A stretch of 64,000 bases of DNA from Saxidomus purpurata. Its lineage: Eukaryota; Mollusca; Bivalvia; Venerida; Veneridae. The translations under genes were made by a program, and so were the position numbers. Where the stretch lies: contig JAFMSR010000015.1 of the NCBI GenBank assembly GCA_022818135.1, forward strand, positions 27,700,574-27,764,573, given 5' to 3'. Positions 25,301 to 43,934 of this stretch are shown here, piece by piece. Under the pieces are notes generated by a model. The model was not told where the DNA came from. It worked only from the letters and a program-made list of their open reading frames with translations, and searched no databases. The first letter of the stretch is position 1; every line of letters begins with the position of its first letter.

Positions 25301-25472
25301 CACACTCCGGTAATTGTAATCCAACAAAACTGCTGAAACTTTCAACATTATTGTTACAGTATGTTTTAAATGAAAATTTGTATCTAAACGTCACGCCATG
25401 TTGATCAGTGTATTCAAAAGCACAAGAATTTATGAAATATCTCAGAAGAAGTAAAGACACGAAAATGTTCAT
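10376..25472 (-). CDS. FTL-B: secreted PAN-CCP-F-type lectin, downstream paralogue (complete, 6 coding exons)
   Basis: The predicted protein has 320 residues from exons 25152-25472, 21453-21519, 20930-21103, 12184-12384, 10773-10967 and 10376-10380 on the minus strand. All boundaries are GT-AG and all phases fit. Residues 1-18 form a signal peptide (hydrophobic LLLL core), then a PAN/apple-like domain with Cys at 39, 57, 61, 67, 79 and 95. A 22-residue linker with four Cys follows, then one sushi/CCP domain, then an F-type (fucolectin) domain. The lectin domain shows NPWWRVDL and the fucose-site pattern H..R-x-D-C-C-x-x-R (RHDCCEER). F-type lectins bind fucose with the His and two Arg residues; the family acts in invertebrate pathogen recognition. 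The protein should be secreted, with PAN and CCP as interaction modules. The start is the Met shared with FTL-A that opens the signal peptide. The third intron is 8.5 kb because of transposons. Confidence 0.8.
10773..10967 (-). CDS. FTL-B exon 5: F-type lectin domain, second half
   Basis: A 195-bp exon with acceptor TTTTAG and donor CCAG|GTGTGT. It begins EERAINLTLNIG, completing R-x-D-C-C-x-x-R, and runs through FTLPANTLARYVEV to VKVMAVP. Confidence 0.85.
11138..11598 (-). mobile_element. Helentron-like element, AGCTCACC family, reverse, 5'-truncated
   Basis: The 3' end is intact at 11138: the minus strand reads GGTGAGCTATAT, a hairpin AGGGCCA..TGGCCCT, then CTTGTT. The body is the reverse complement of 17400-17680. 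It stops at half of the 5' hairpin near 11580-11598. It sits in intron 4 of FTL-B. Confidence 0.6.
12184..12384 (-). CDS. FTL-B exon 4: F-type lectin domain, first half
   Basis: A 201-bp exon with acceptor TACTTTCAG and donor GTAAGT. It starts ENVALGKQ, the typical start of the family, and contains FFHT (ligand His), NPWWRVDLG and YNRHDCC. It ends phase 1 in the middle of the ligand-site motif. Confidence 0.88.
12604..13505 (+). repeat. Left inverted arm of the foldback element
   Basis: It pairs with 16290-17122 (outer part, to 13440) and with 15765-15818 (inner part, 13441-13505). One difference between the arms changes a Thr to Ile in an overlapping frame near 12923. Confidence 0.9.
13844..14680 (-). 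pseudogene. Non-LTR retrotransposon reverse transcriptase fragment (Jockey/CR1-like)
   Basis: On the minus strand, broken frames give, in order, a VLGPLMF block (the usual PQGSVLGPLLF), RLFADDCLLY (the catalytic FADD motif) near 14430-14450, WGMNFNAK, then LTILQDLTWTTHI and the C-terminal region EYGTVIWDP through RHAARFIMKD. There is an in-frame stop upstream and a frameshift near 14030. The 5' two thirds of the element are missing. It lies inside the foldback element. Confidence 0.85.
14707..14843. mobile_element. Miniature foldback relative of the 4.5-kb element
   Basis: The left half (ATGAGGTTTGGAC..TATCAAGCATAC) resembles the left terminus at 12610-12690, and the right half (CTTGATAGG..CCTCATGTGACTGTG) resembles the right terminus at 17055-17122. 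The two halves are joined almost directly, giving a roughly 135-bp palindrome. It is diverged from the large element. Confidence 0.6.
15130..15279. repeat. Foldback hairpin, 59-bp arms
   Basis: Arms 15130-15188 and 15221-15279 are complementary with a few mismatches, including GGATAAGGAAATCCCACC and its complement. The loop is about 32 bp. It is probably a small foldback MITE. Confidence 0.8.
15765..17122 (-). repeat. Right inverted arm of the foldback element, interrupted
   Basis: Reverse complement of the left arm, interrupted by 15819-16289, which contains the CA-repeat module also found at 59.4 kb. Confidence 0.88.
15990..16200 (-). mobile_element. Penelope-like 3' tail module with CA/GT microsatellite
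   Basis: It shares CAAAAATAATATCAAACAGG, then ATGCCACGTACCAAAAACGC and a CA repeat followed by ACACGAGGACAAAACGAAC with 59420-59600, the 3' end of the Penelope-like element. Here no reverse transcriptase is attached, as expected for a strongly 5'-truncated copy. It sits in the piece inserted into the foldback arm. Confidence 0.65.
17338..18897 (+). mobile_element. Helentron-like element, AGCTCACC family, with 166-bp array
   Basis: It starts TTAGCTCACC with a 5' hairpin (AGCTCAC..GTGAGCT), followed by repeated CCGTC, then a unique lead-in and a tandem array. It ends GAGCGATAT, hairpin AGGGCCATCATGGCCCT, CTTGTTA. The 5' TAGCTCACC and the 3' GGTGAGC form the subterminal inverted repeat known from Helentron/DINE elements. 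No coding capacity. Confidence 0.6.
17640..18740 (+). repeat. 166-bp tandem array with 332-bp higher-order unit
   Basis: GTCACTTGG recurs at 17701, 17867, 18033, 18199, 18365 and 18532. Alternate units share variants (GACCCGG then TTGGGG with TATTGG, versus GACCCCGCCCAG with TATAGG and ACCGTTGCC). The pair covering about 17830-18160 is nearly identical to the pair covering 18160-18490, so a two-unit block was duplicated recently. Confidence 0.9.
18838..19068 (+). repeat. Direct repeat flanking the BEL fragment, left copy
   Basis: About 230 bp, nearly identical to 20511-20741. It contains the 3' hairpin end of the Helentron-like element and ends GACCTCTAC, exactly where the BEL LTR starts. 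Confidence 0.9.
19069..19282 (+). repeat. BEL/Pao 5' LTR
   Basis: 214 bp, TG..CA ends, followed directly by the primer-binding-site region. No 3' LTR is present. Confidence 0.7.
19069..20511 (+). pseudogene. BEL/Pao retrotransposon fragment: 5' LTR and gag
   Basis: An LTR (19069-19282, TGTCGG..CCCACA) is followed by TTTGGTGCCGTGACC, the primer-binding-site region typical of BEL/Pao. The gag frame begins at 19304-19306 (IDKLRSVRDGH, helical and Glu-rich). It continues after a stop at 19652 with LPKLSLPVFDGN and WQTFWDSF, the DUF1759 signature of Pao gag, and ends with two zinc knuckles near 20375-20515 (CAFC..C and CFNCLGTHQVSKC). In-frame stops occur near 20015 and 20068. The copy breaks off inside the knuckle region; protease, RT and integrase are absent. 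Confidence 0.88.
20511..20741 (+). repeat. Direct repeat flanking the BEL fragment, right copy
   Basis: Nearly identical to 18838-19068; it joins the broken gag at TTTAATTATAGC. Downstream, 20742-20870 continues the 166-bp-type unit (CAAGATTGTTCAAATTATGACCC). Confidence 0.9.
20930..21103 (-). CDS. FTL-B exon 3: sushi/CCP domain
   Basis: This 174-bp exon has acceptor TTTCAG and donor GTAAGT, phases 1 and 1. It carries four Cys in CCP order (CLNTELNNG, YHCDDGYAV, DVCMDNGTW, DVCEK), with the conserved Gly-Tyr and Trp. Confidence 0.85.
21453..21519 (-). CDS. FTL-B exon 2: 22-residue Cys-rich linker
   Basis: The exon is 67 bp, with acceptor GATTTAG and donor AAAG|GTAAGT. It reads VPCNNCAKGQACDADTKTC and ends phase 1, joining the CCP exon as a Glu codon. 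The four Cys resemble a truncated EB/EGF-like module. Confidence 0.75.
21663..22083 (+). repeat. 46-48-bp minisatellite, about nine units
   Basis: The unit contains AAACGGATAGCTCATGTGAT and GCCATCTACAAGCAGT. Five early units are 48 bp (CCAGTAAAATG) and later ones 46 bp (CCGGTAATG). Intron 1 of FTL-B. Confidence 0.95.
22310..23060 (+). repeat. 62-bp minisatellite, about twelve units
   Basis: The GATAGCATG block recurs near 22325, 22387, 22449 and 22511, a 62-bp period. Units share TGTTTGACATAATATAACGA and GATAAGATAACACACCACTT. Later units are shorter or diverged. Intron 1 of FTL-B. Confidence 0.93.
23671..24059 (-). mobile_element. TTAA MITE, family 2, copy A
   Basis: Its ends are TTAAAGGGACATAC and GGGAGTGCCTATTTAA. 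It is the reverse complement of the copies at 26196, 33898, 37143 and 40511. Intron 1 of FTL-B. Confidence 0.8.
24065..24190. repeat. Inverted repeat, about 25-bp arms
   Basis: TCAAGTGATTTCACATTG at 24075-24092 pairs with CAATATGAAATCACTTGA at 24166-24183, around a GC-richer loop of about 75 bp. It lies next to the TTAA MITE. Confidence 0.7.
25152..25472 (-). CDS. FTL-B exon 1: signal peptide and PAN domain
   Basis: It has 107 codons and ends phase 0 at AAG|GTTTAG. Without splicing the frame would stop two codons later. The Met chosen is the one conserved in FTL-A; an earlier in-frame Met at 25494-25496 would precede the hydrophobic segment with eight residues that are not conserved. Confidence 0.8.
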
Positions 25473-25624
25473 ATTTGATTCTGGTGAATATCGCACATAT
25501 TACAGAATATTCATTTAGAATTGTTATAACACAATTTCCACTGCTGCAGAAAACGAAATTTCTCGATTGATTTTAGTCCAATTAGCTAGAAAATTTAAAA
25601 CTGTTACTGTTGATTTATTCATAG

Positions 25625-25948
25625 TAAACGTTTCCTCAGTAAAAACGCTAATTTAGTAAATGGTCAATAATTAATTGTTTCTGTGTTCGCTTGAAGCTTT
25701 TGTTTTCCAAATATCAACGGTTTGTCTCAGCAGACGACTATTATATTAGACTTGCTTCGCTACTCTCGTATTCTACATACACGGACTAAACGTTTCCTCA
25801 GTAAAAACGCTAATTTAGTAAATGGTCAATAATTAATTGTTTCTGTGTTCGCTTGAAGCTTTTGTTTTCCAAATATCAACGGTTTGTCTCAGCAGACGAC
25901 TATTATATTAGACTTGCTTCGCTACTCTCGTATTCTACATACACGGAC
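25625..25948. repeat. Perfect 162-bp tandem duplication upstream of FTL-B
   Basis: Two head-to-tail copies (25625-25786, 25787-25948) that I see no difference between. FTL-A has only one, diverged, copy at about 44080-44300. It begins about 150 bp upstream of the start codon, in the likely promoter or 5' UTR region. Confidence 0.92.
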
Positions 25949-26195
25949 TACTAAATCTATGTATATTTTGTGGATTTTCGTTTATTATACAGAAATAGGA
26001 CATGGTTCAATTTGCTTTAATCAGGGCTTAGTGTAGAATTGTTACCATATTGCCCAATATTTTTATGAATGTTAAGTCGTGTGTTAGAGCCAACAGACCA
26101 CTTTCGGTTAGTTTGACAGCTATATGGGCTTGAAACCAGAGCAACATTATCTTCCCTCCTTTTCATTGTCTTCGTCAATGATATGTACGAAAACT

Positions 26196-26562
26196 TTAAA
26201 GGGACACTCCCTACATCTAGCAGATTATATACCCGAAACATAAATTATGTGTTTAATGAACGTTAAATGATACATAAATACAATTTCAAAGAAGAACCTG
26301 TGGCGAAAAATACCCTTTTTTACCACAATTAATCAATATAGAGACTTTCTGTAATAAACCGCATCCACCCATTAATTGTACAACATCAACTCTACATAGA
26401 TTATTGAATGGTTGACGGTACTGCCGTATATTTCAAACCGCTAATTTTATCGACAATGACCGGGAATGCATAGCCGAAACTTTTAGGTTAAGTTATTATA
26501 CTTCCAAGGTTCTATTATATATGTTTTTGAGGTTATGTAGTCGACATCAGTTATAGGGTATG
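26196..26562 (+). mobile_element. TTAA MITE, family 2, copy B, 3'-truncated
   Basis: It starts TTAAAGGGACACTCCCT and follows the family to TTATAGGGTATG, where the last 11 bases are replaced by the start of a family 3 MITE. Confidence 0.8.
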
Positions 26563-26906
26563 CTCGCTAACAGTTACCGTTGAAAAAAATATTTTTCAGA
26601 AAAAAATAACATTTTTATTCATAAATATAAAACTAAAGACTAGAATGAAAATATAAGCAAAAATCTGGTAGGAATTTGCAGAAATCGATTAAAAAGGTCG
26701 GTTACACGGCACCGCTACACCATATATTTCAAAAGCGTTTGCAACGCTTTTGAATTTGGTAGCGTATTTTTTAAAATTTAGAGATATTCGTGACATGAAT
26801 TTATACTGGAGCCTTTTTATATGACCATATATTTTTAAATACGTTATTTACATACAGTTTGAAGAACTTTATTTTTTTACAAAAATCTGAGAGCGAGCAG
26901 CTTTAA
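26563..26906 (+). mobile_element. TTAA MITE, family 3, 5'-truncated and fused to family 2
   Basis: It begins within the terminal motif (CTCGCTAACAGTTACC) and ends GAGAGCGAGCAGCTTTAA. It contains the palindrome CAAAAGCG..CGCTTTTG near 26731-26755. Confidence 0.8.
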
Positions 26907-27157
26907 CAGAGTAGATAAGGTTATAAAAAATATGTTCACGTCAATTTTAATAATGGAGCAGATATATTGGGATTTCATGACGCAGCAGATACTGAAAAGT
27001 TACATCTTAAATTTAGACGAACGCTATTGTTTAGTTCTTGGTAATATATCAAATAACTTTATTGTTTTTAATGCTGTTTTATTACAAATGACAAACGTTT
27101 GCTTTTTTCAATCATGCAAAAGGAGTATCTTAAGCAGTTATATCACTATAACATATC

Positions 27158-27522
27158 TTAAAGCTGCTCGCTCTCAGATTTTGGTAAAAAAATAAAGTTC
27201 TTCAAACTGTATGTAAATAAGGTATTTTAGAATATATGGTCATATAAAAAGGCTCCAGTATAAATTCATGTCACGTTTATCTCTAAATTAAAAAAAATAC
27301 GATACCAAATTCAAAAGCGTTGCAAACGCTTTTGAAATTTCAATATGAACATATAGTGTAGCGGTGCCGTGTAACCGACCTTTTCAATCGATTTCTTCAA
27401 ATTCCTACCTAGATTTTTGCTTATTTTTTCATTCTAGCCTTTAGTTTTATATTTATGAATAAGAATGTCAATTTTTTTGAAAAATATTTTTTTCAATGGT
27501 AACTGAGAGCAAGCAGCTTTAA
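27158..27522 (-). mobile_element. TTAA MITE, family 3, inverted copy
   Basis: Starts TTAAAGCTGCTCGCTCTCAG and ends AGAGCAAGCAGCTTTAA; inverted relative to 26563-26906, so the two could pair as a stem around a 251-bp loop of duplicated FTL upstream sequence. Confidence 0.8.
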
Positions 27523-28018
27523 ACATATAACTATAGCAAAAAATCAGATTATCAAGAAAATTTATTACCGCCCTTTGAAAGCACCCAAAAGTCAGCTTTT
27601 TACAAAGGTTTACTTTTAAACCGTGTTAAATGTTTTCAGAAAGATACATTTTTGTCCCATACTATTTGTACTACGTTAAAGTTTAACTGAGGTATCTGTA
27701 TTACGTCATTCACTGTGATATTATACACACGGCCTCCCCTCCACCACCACCCTCATCCCGAGATAACAGCTCATTTTTCTCAATAACAAGGCCGGTGACC
27801 TATCATTTCTAAATTACTTTTTTTTTAAAAATTGATGTTTGAACATTTCTTCTGAAAAAAAAATAAGAATGTCGTATCCAATGAATCTATAAGTACAACT
27901 GGAACAGAGGATGTCCTGAAAACCGTTGCTCGACTTCTCGACTGGTCTAATTCTGTCTCCAGTTAACCAAATGTGCCAACCTGGCATGTCCGTGGACAAG
28001 TGAAAAATCCATCAAGAC
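27523..28018. other. No gene seen
   Basis: AT-rich sequence without similarity to the FTL-A upstream region or to repeats I recognise. Confidence 0.5.
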
Positions 28019-28500
28019 TACCGTAAATCGGGTTATTTTCGCGTACATCAAATTTCGCGATTTTGGTCCTGTTTTAATTTTAGCGATTCTAATTTTCACG
28101 ATTTTAAACAAGTTGATTTTGATTTTCGCGTTTTTTGACTAAGGGGGCAATTAACCATGACATCGTTTTATAATTGAAAGGAAATAACTTTGTGACAGTG
28201 CTATAAACCGGTATCTCGAACTGCTCCGTTTCCTTTATTTGTTTGCTAAAATTAAAAATAACCTGTCCTGATATCGCATTCAAGTAAGTAAGGTAAACAA
28301 CTGACACCTTATTTAATATGATAATTATACAGTTTGTGCAAGATAATGAGCTAATCGTGATACATGTATAACACGATTGCGGAACTTACAATTTCGCGAA
28401 ATGCTGTACTAAATTTTCGCTGATTCTAAAGTTCGCGATTTTCACTGCTCGCGAATATAGCGAAAATTAGACACACGCGAAAAAAACCCGATATACGGTA
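28019..28500 (+). mobile_element. TA-target MITE (Tc1/mariner-like), copy 1
   Basis: It is bounded by TACCGTAAATCGGGTT and AACCCGATATACGGTA, i.e. CCGTA..TACGG inverted termini with TA on both sides. A second copy lies at 33117-33682. Internal TTCGCGA-rich segments are shared. Non-coding. Confidence 0.75.
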
Positions 28501-29689
28501 TTCACTATTTTTTACATTTACGGTTTTGTTTACATACTGTTACTTTGAATATTATTTGAAAACCTGCTATGAAAATAAAAAAATCTTCGTATCTTTAACC
28601 GCATAGCCAAAAGTTTAGATATACTATTTAGTTAGCATTGTCTAGCCTTTCTCCTCCAAGTTTGTTCAAATGATGACCTTGCAGATACAATTAGCCATGC
28701 CGGTGAGTCATTTGTATGTATAAACTATATACAGGTTGAAAAGAAAAAATATTCTCTTTAAGGGGGGGCACTGCTGAAATTCAAAATAACAAGAAATTTT
28801 ATTGACCCTGTTTTTTATGGAGACTAACATATTGCTAGTTAATTTCTGGAAAAATAATGACTTAACTTTTTCTCAATATTAATCTTAAGTGATACACTAT
28901 CAGATAAGGTGCTAAATGCATAATTAGCTAGAATTTTCGTATTGTAAACGTTTATGTATGTGGTGTATGTTTCAGAATGGGTATCAATTTTTAATCTCTT
29001 CTAATGTAGTATGTCATACTTTAGGATGAAAAATTAGAGATAGTGGTATTTCTATCATCATCTGAATAAATATTACGCTCCTTATTATTACCCCACCCAC
29101 TTTACTAAAATCATTTTTTCAATTTTTGATAAAGTTGTTGTGAGCAACATTGAACGATCTTGGCCCTCAAATCAAATGTATCCTTTTATAAAAGTTGTTA
29201 ATCGTTTGAAGGAATAAAGAATTGATATGAAAGAGTAGACGAATTAACCTGTCTGAACCAAATATTTCTTAGTCAATTTAGAAACTACAGTTTGCAGTAA
29301 TAATAAGAGGGCTTTGTTTGATATTATTTTTGTTTTTTTACTTGATAAAAGTATTAATATATAACGGAGCATGTCATACGTTAGTGTCTGCAACTCTTTC
29401 AGCAGTTACAAACTATCATTTTTGGATCTTGTCACATTTTCTTGATGCCTGCTGATACAAAAACTTCTGGACGGCTGGTGATAGCGAAGCTAACTGACGA
29501 TTGGTGAAAGCGAAGCTTCTGGATGACTGGCGCTTCTTATAACTGTGATAAAAAACTTTTAATAATAAAGTCAAAACCCTTTTATTCTCTCATTTCATTT
29601 AACAACATGTATGAATAATGTACAAGCATTTACAACATAAAAAGAGGCTCAGCTGGTCGGTCAGTCGATTGGTCGATCTGTTGGTGTCG
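28501..29689. other. No gene; degenerate 166-type repeat unit at 28575-28715
   Basis: At 28575-28715 a decayed unit similar to the 166-bp array is visible (TTAGCATTGTCTAG, TTTGTTCAAATGATGACC). A fragment of the Penelope tail end (TGTTTGATATTATTTTTG) lies at 29312-29335. The rest is unassigned AT-rich sequence. Confidence 0.5.
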
Positions 29690-30260
29690 TATCCACTCCA
29701 TGTCTCCTAAATCCTTAGAAGGATTTTCATGAAACTAGAGCCAAAATGTTCATCTCATATAGACTACGTAGGGTTAATGTAACAGGTAGGACTCATTGGT
29801 TTTTTGTGTGTCCGCTGCATATCCCTTGCACCTCTTGGATTTTCATGAAAATTGGGTCAAATTTTTATCTCATCAAGGCGACGTGCAGAATGCTGGACCA
29901 AGGTCAATGTCACACTTAGGGGTCATTCTGTTATTTTTCGTGTCTACTACATCTCTCCTATACCCCTTTAAGGATTTTCATGAAACTTTGACAATGTTAT
30001 CTCCTCCAGATGATGTGTGAAATCTATGTTTCAACCTCGTCATCTCAAGGTCAAGGTCACACTTAGGGGTCTGTCATTTTTCGATTCCTCTCAATATCTT
30101 TTTAACCACTTGAAAGATGTTCATGAAACTTAGGACTCACGTTAAATTATCAAGACGATGTGCAAAACCAATATTCCGACCCAGCAATTCAATGTCAAGG
30201 CCTTACTTTGAGGTCAAAATTCATGAAACAATATGTCCTCAACCCCGTGAAGGTTTTTCT
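29690..30260 (+). repeat. Degenerate tandem array, roughly 115-bp units
   Basis: Units share GGATTTTCATGAAACT, ATCTCATCAAG(A/G)CGA, and CAAGGTCACACTTAGGGGTC. Four to five diverged units. Confidence 0.7.
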
Positions 30261-30380
30261 TTCAAACATCTTCTTAGTTATAAGACATTTCAGAACAATT
30301 AAGAATTTCAACAATAATAACATGTTTCAAGATTTACTCGTCTACAGGTAAAGGAGGGTTATCCATTTAATTTGGATATA

Positions 30381-31254
30381 CAGTCGACATTGTATTAAGC
30401 GACCACCCAAGGGACCTTCAAAATCCGGTCTCTTAATAGAGTGGTCTCTTAATATAATTTGAACTGTTAATAAAATACATGTATATATACAATGTATGTT
30501 TGTTTGTTGTATTTTGTTCCTGTATGGCATCTTGTATTAAATAACAAAATTATTCTAAAATAATTTTTATTTTTTTATGTACATGTACATATTTTTAGAC
30601 AGCAAGTCATCATCAATCATCATCATAGTCATCATTTCCAATTATGTCTTTAACGAGGTCAAATACAAACTTCTGCCTAAATTCAAACCAAAAGTAAAAC
30701 CTGAAATGCGGTTGACTCTAATTTACTGACGAATATTTTAATTGTTCATTGAAATGCTATAAATGAAATTTCTATGAAAACTAAAATATAGTTTGTTTAC
30801 TTATCTTCATATCACTTCAAATATTACTCAAAAAAGATTGTGAAAACGGTGAACACTTTTACATATTCATGCAACATGAAAATGGTTGTTTGCTCGATTG
30901 TTTGATAGTTACATTTAATTGCCGTATTCAATGTATTTAGGTGTGAACAAACACGCTAATTACCCGGGTGAAAAATACCTAAAGGTGTTATTCGTTAATT
31001 ATTTGAAAAAAAAAACGGTCGCTTAATACATATATTTAGAATAATTGGGACCAATTTTTACTGGCCGATGGTCGCACAATAAAATGAACGCTTAATGGAA
31101 TGATTTTATATAGTGAAAACGGTCGGGAGGGATTTCAAGTGGTCGTTGAATAGAAAAGTCGCTTAATGCAAGTGGTCGCTGATGCAGCCCATAGTTTGTG
31201 GGACTCATAGCTTTGTTTTAAATAAACTTTGAAACGCATGAACAATGTCGACTG
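30381..31254. mobile_element. Pogo/Tigger-like non-autonomous element
   Basis: CAGTCGACATTGT at the left end and ACAATGTCGACTG at the right are perfect 13-bp inverted termini, flanked by TA on both sides. CAGT termini with a TA target are typical of pogo/Tigger transposons. Subterminal repeats of GGTCGCTTAAT occur at both ends. No transposase frame is present in 874 bp. Confidence 0.75.
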
Positions 31255-31659
31255 TAGTATTGTCTTGTATATACTTAGCTTGTGTAAAACTGTCATGACG
31301 CAATCAACGACGCAACACTTTTAATCCCTATAAACAAGCCCTCATCGCTCCGAGTTTACAAGTTTATTTCATTTAACTCAGTTCATGCAATACATGACAA
31401 CATGAGCAAATACAAACATATTGAAAGAGAACGAGGCATATAATATATATCTACAATACTGTAAAAAAAACAAACACAATAATTAGACAAGAGACAACAA
31501 AAATGACATATAGGGACAGGTTGTTAATGTGATTCAGACATTTTTTCATTGTGAAATCATTTCTAGTGTGTAATTACAGCTTTTTGGACAAATTGGGAAC
31601 CAAAACATCTAAACATCACAATATTATAATTTTTCTGTTTTCATAAGACAGATAAAAAT

Positions 31660-32818
31660 TAACTAAATATATGTAATATTTCTTTCACAAACAAACTAAA
31701 TTTCTTGTATCTTGATTTCATATTTGGTTTTAAGTTCATAATCTGTTTAAATGAGATAGTATTGGGATGTCTACGAAATTTTAGATCGATAAGTTGTCTT
31801 CTTTTATCAGCCAATGCAGAGCATTCTAGTAAATAATGATATTCGTCGCCAATATTCTTTCAACATTACATAGCGTGCATTTTCTTAAATGTAGTTCTTT
31901 GCCATTCCAGCACCCGCTTTAAACCGGCAGTTTATTATTTCTAGTTCTAAATTTGATAATATACCTTAAGAATTTGGCAGGACATTTGACAAGATAGTCT
32001 TCGAATTTAAATTCTTGTTTAAATAAACGATAATTTTTACATTTAGCTGAATTATCTACAGTACTGTACCACTCATTTACAAATAGATCTGAAAGTTTTT
32101 GTTTGACAGTAGCTACAAGCCATTCCGAATTTGGGAATTCATGATTATTCCATATTTTTACCATACCACATTTGATGAGAATATTTTTCACACAAGTAAT
32201 CCATGGGAAACGACCCCGACCTATAGTTGGGGAATGTTCATAGTTACTGAAAAGATAACAGTACATGGCACATGACAGTTTAGTAGTTCTTGGTTCTAAA
32301 AGCTTAGACCAATATGAAATTATACGTGTTTCAATATCAATATGTATTGGCTTTACACCAGTTTCACCGTAAACAATACAGCTTGGAGTGCTAGATTTTA
32401 GTCCTAGTATGTATTTGAGAAATTTTAATTGAACCTTTTGTATAATATAGTTATTACCGGTTCCCCAAATCTCACAACCATAAAGCATAACAGGTTTAAC
32501 AAGTTTATCAAAAAGGTCAATTTGCATGTCTATAGGTAGACATAGATGCTTGGCTTTCTTTATAAGACAGAACATTGCTTTAGTAGCTTGTTTAGCAATT
32601 GCAATTTTTGCTCGATAAAATGAGCCACTTCTACTGAAAAGCACTCCTAAATACTTGTAACTGTCTACGATTTCAAGTAATTCACCTTTAAATGTGAAAT
32701 TAAGGTTTTGCCTACGACCGTTAGAAAAAATTAATACTTTTGTTTTAGACGTGTTTAACTTCAGTTTCCAATTATCACAATAGTTAGAAAAAGTATTTAA
32801 TGCTCCGCAAACACACAA
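31660..32818 (-). pseudogene. LINE 3' end: RT thumb and C-terminal Cys region
   Basis: The 299-codon frame has no start of its own. It begins within an RT at LKLNTSKTKVLIFS and runs through YKYLGVLFS, KPVMLYGCEIWG, FLKYILGLKSSTPS and VYGETGVKPI, the standard C-terminal part of many non-LTR elements. After a stop at 31919, a further frame (with one shift) encodes CTLCNVE and HYLLECSALADKR, a C-terminal zinc-finger-like region, ending near 31660. The catalytic YADD part and the endonuclease are missing: a 5'-truncated copy. Clade not decided. Confidence 0.85.
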
Positions 32819-33116
32819 GTAAAAAATAAATATGAAACATGCATTTGCTGTTATGAATAGTATTCATATGAGCGACGAGAACAGGGACAAACTACTTTGA
32901 ATTTAGCTTTTTGCATACTTTGAAGAAGCAATATTTTAATATAACTTGCAATTCAACTTCGTAAAATGTTTTTAATATTGTATTCTAAAATAATGTAAAA
33001 AATGTACCAATACCCTTTTTCCAATGTGGCTAGTATTACTTCCGAAACACAAACTGAACTGTGTGATAAACCATCGCAACGGTTTACGTGGCTTTTAACG
33101 TACTTTCAACTAGTAT

Positions 33117-33682
33117 TACCGTATATCAGGTTTTTTCGCGTACGTCAAATTTCCCGATTTTTGTCCTGTATCTAATTTTCGCGATTTTTAACTAAGGGCG
33201 ACATTTACCATGCCATTGTTTTATAAATAAAGGTAAATCACTATGTAACAGTGCTATAAACCAGTATCCCGAACGGTTGTTTCATTTGTTTGCTTAAATA
33301 ATCAATAAATGGTAATACATCATGTATGTTCATTAAATGAATGGTATTTATGGCGCATCGATAATGACTTTTGCACTTTCGCAAAGATAGTTTGTACAGG
33401 TTTCAACTGTTTTAATGCCCAATTATCTTTATAGGTTAGTATCAAACACCTGCTTTGATATTGCTTTCAGGTAAGTATGGTAAATATTTAACACCTTATC
33501 AAATATGATAATTATATAGTTCATAATAAATAATGTGCTAATCGTGATATAACACGCATGCGGAACTTACAAGTTCGCGAAATGTTGAACTAAACTTTCG
33601 CTGATTCTAAATTTCGCGATTTTCTCAGCTCGCAAATAAAGCGAAAATTAGACACACGCAAAAAGAAACCCGATTTACGTTA
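33117..33682 (+). mobile_element. TA-target MITE (Tc1/mariner-like), copy 2
   Basis: Starts TACCGTATATCAGGTT and ends AACCCGATTTACGTTA; it carries an extra 80 bp or so relative to copy 1. It lies in the 3' flank of FTL-A. Confidence 0.72.
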
Positions 33683-33897
33683 ATACAATTTAGTGTATAT
33701 ATGGAAGAAAACCAGAACGGCATTGAAACATACGATTTATAGTACAGTAAAATCTAACAATTGTGTTTTGCACACAAAGCACAAATTGAAACAAACAATC
33801 CTGCTTAGCGAAAAAATCTAACAAAACATCAAATGACCTTGGTCGTGGTCGTGCTGTTAACACTACCGTATTGACCGTTTCTTTTACACAGCATACC

Positions 33898-34268
33898 TTA
33901 AAGAGGCACTCCCTACATCTAGCAGATTATATTCTCGAAACATAGATAATGAGTTCAATGAACGTAAAATGATGCATAAATACAATTTCAAAGAAGAACC
34001 TGTGGCGAAAAATGCCTCATTTTACCACAATATTAATCCATTTAGAGGCTTTTGTAATAAATTGCATCCACCCATAAATTGTACAACAACAACTCAGCAT
34101 AGATTATTGAATGGTTTACGGTACTGCAGTATATTTTAAACCGCTGATTTTATCGATGACGGATTGGAATGCATAGCTGAAACATTTAGGTTAAGTTATT
34201 ATACTTCTATTATTTATTATGTTATGGAGGTTATTTAGTCGACATCAGTTATAGGGTATGTCCCTTAA
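33898..34268 (+). mobile_element. TTAA MITE, family 2, copy C
   Basis: Starts TTAAAGAGGCACTCCCT, ends GGGTATGTCCCTTAA. The matching site downstream of FTL-B (10111-10130, CATACCTGAACAGGATCC) is empty, with TGAA in place of TTAA. Confidence 0.88.
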
Positions 34269-34485
34269 ATAGGATCCAGCAATGTCTTAGAGATATACCA
34301 TTGTTATACTGCAGCAATATCCGATTATAGAAGGCAGAAAACATGTCACGAAATACGGAGATCTTACAATATAACCTAATGACTATTTTGGTTAAAATAA
34401 GTACCATATCAGCTGAGAATGAAACTTATTGTCTGTGTGAGATTTCGTTAGCAATATCACGTTTGTCATGCGAAAGACTTCTTCA

Positions 34486-43934
<9,449 letters not shown>

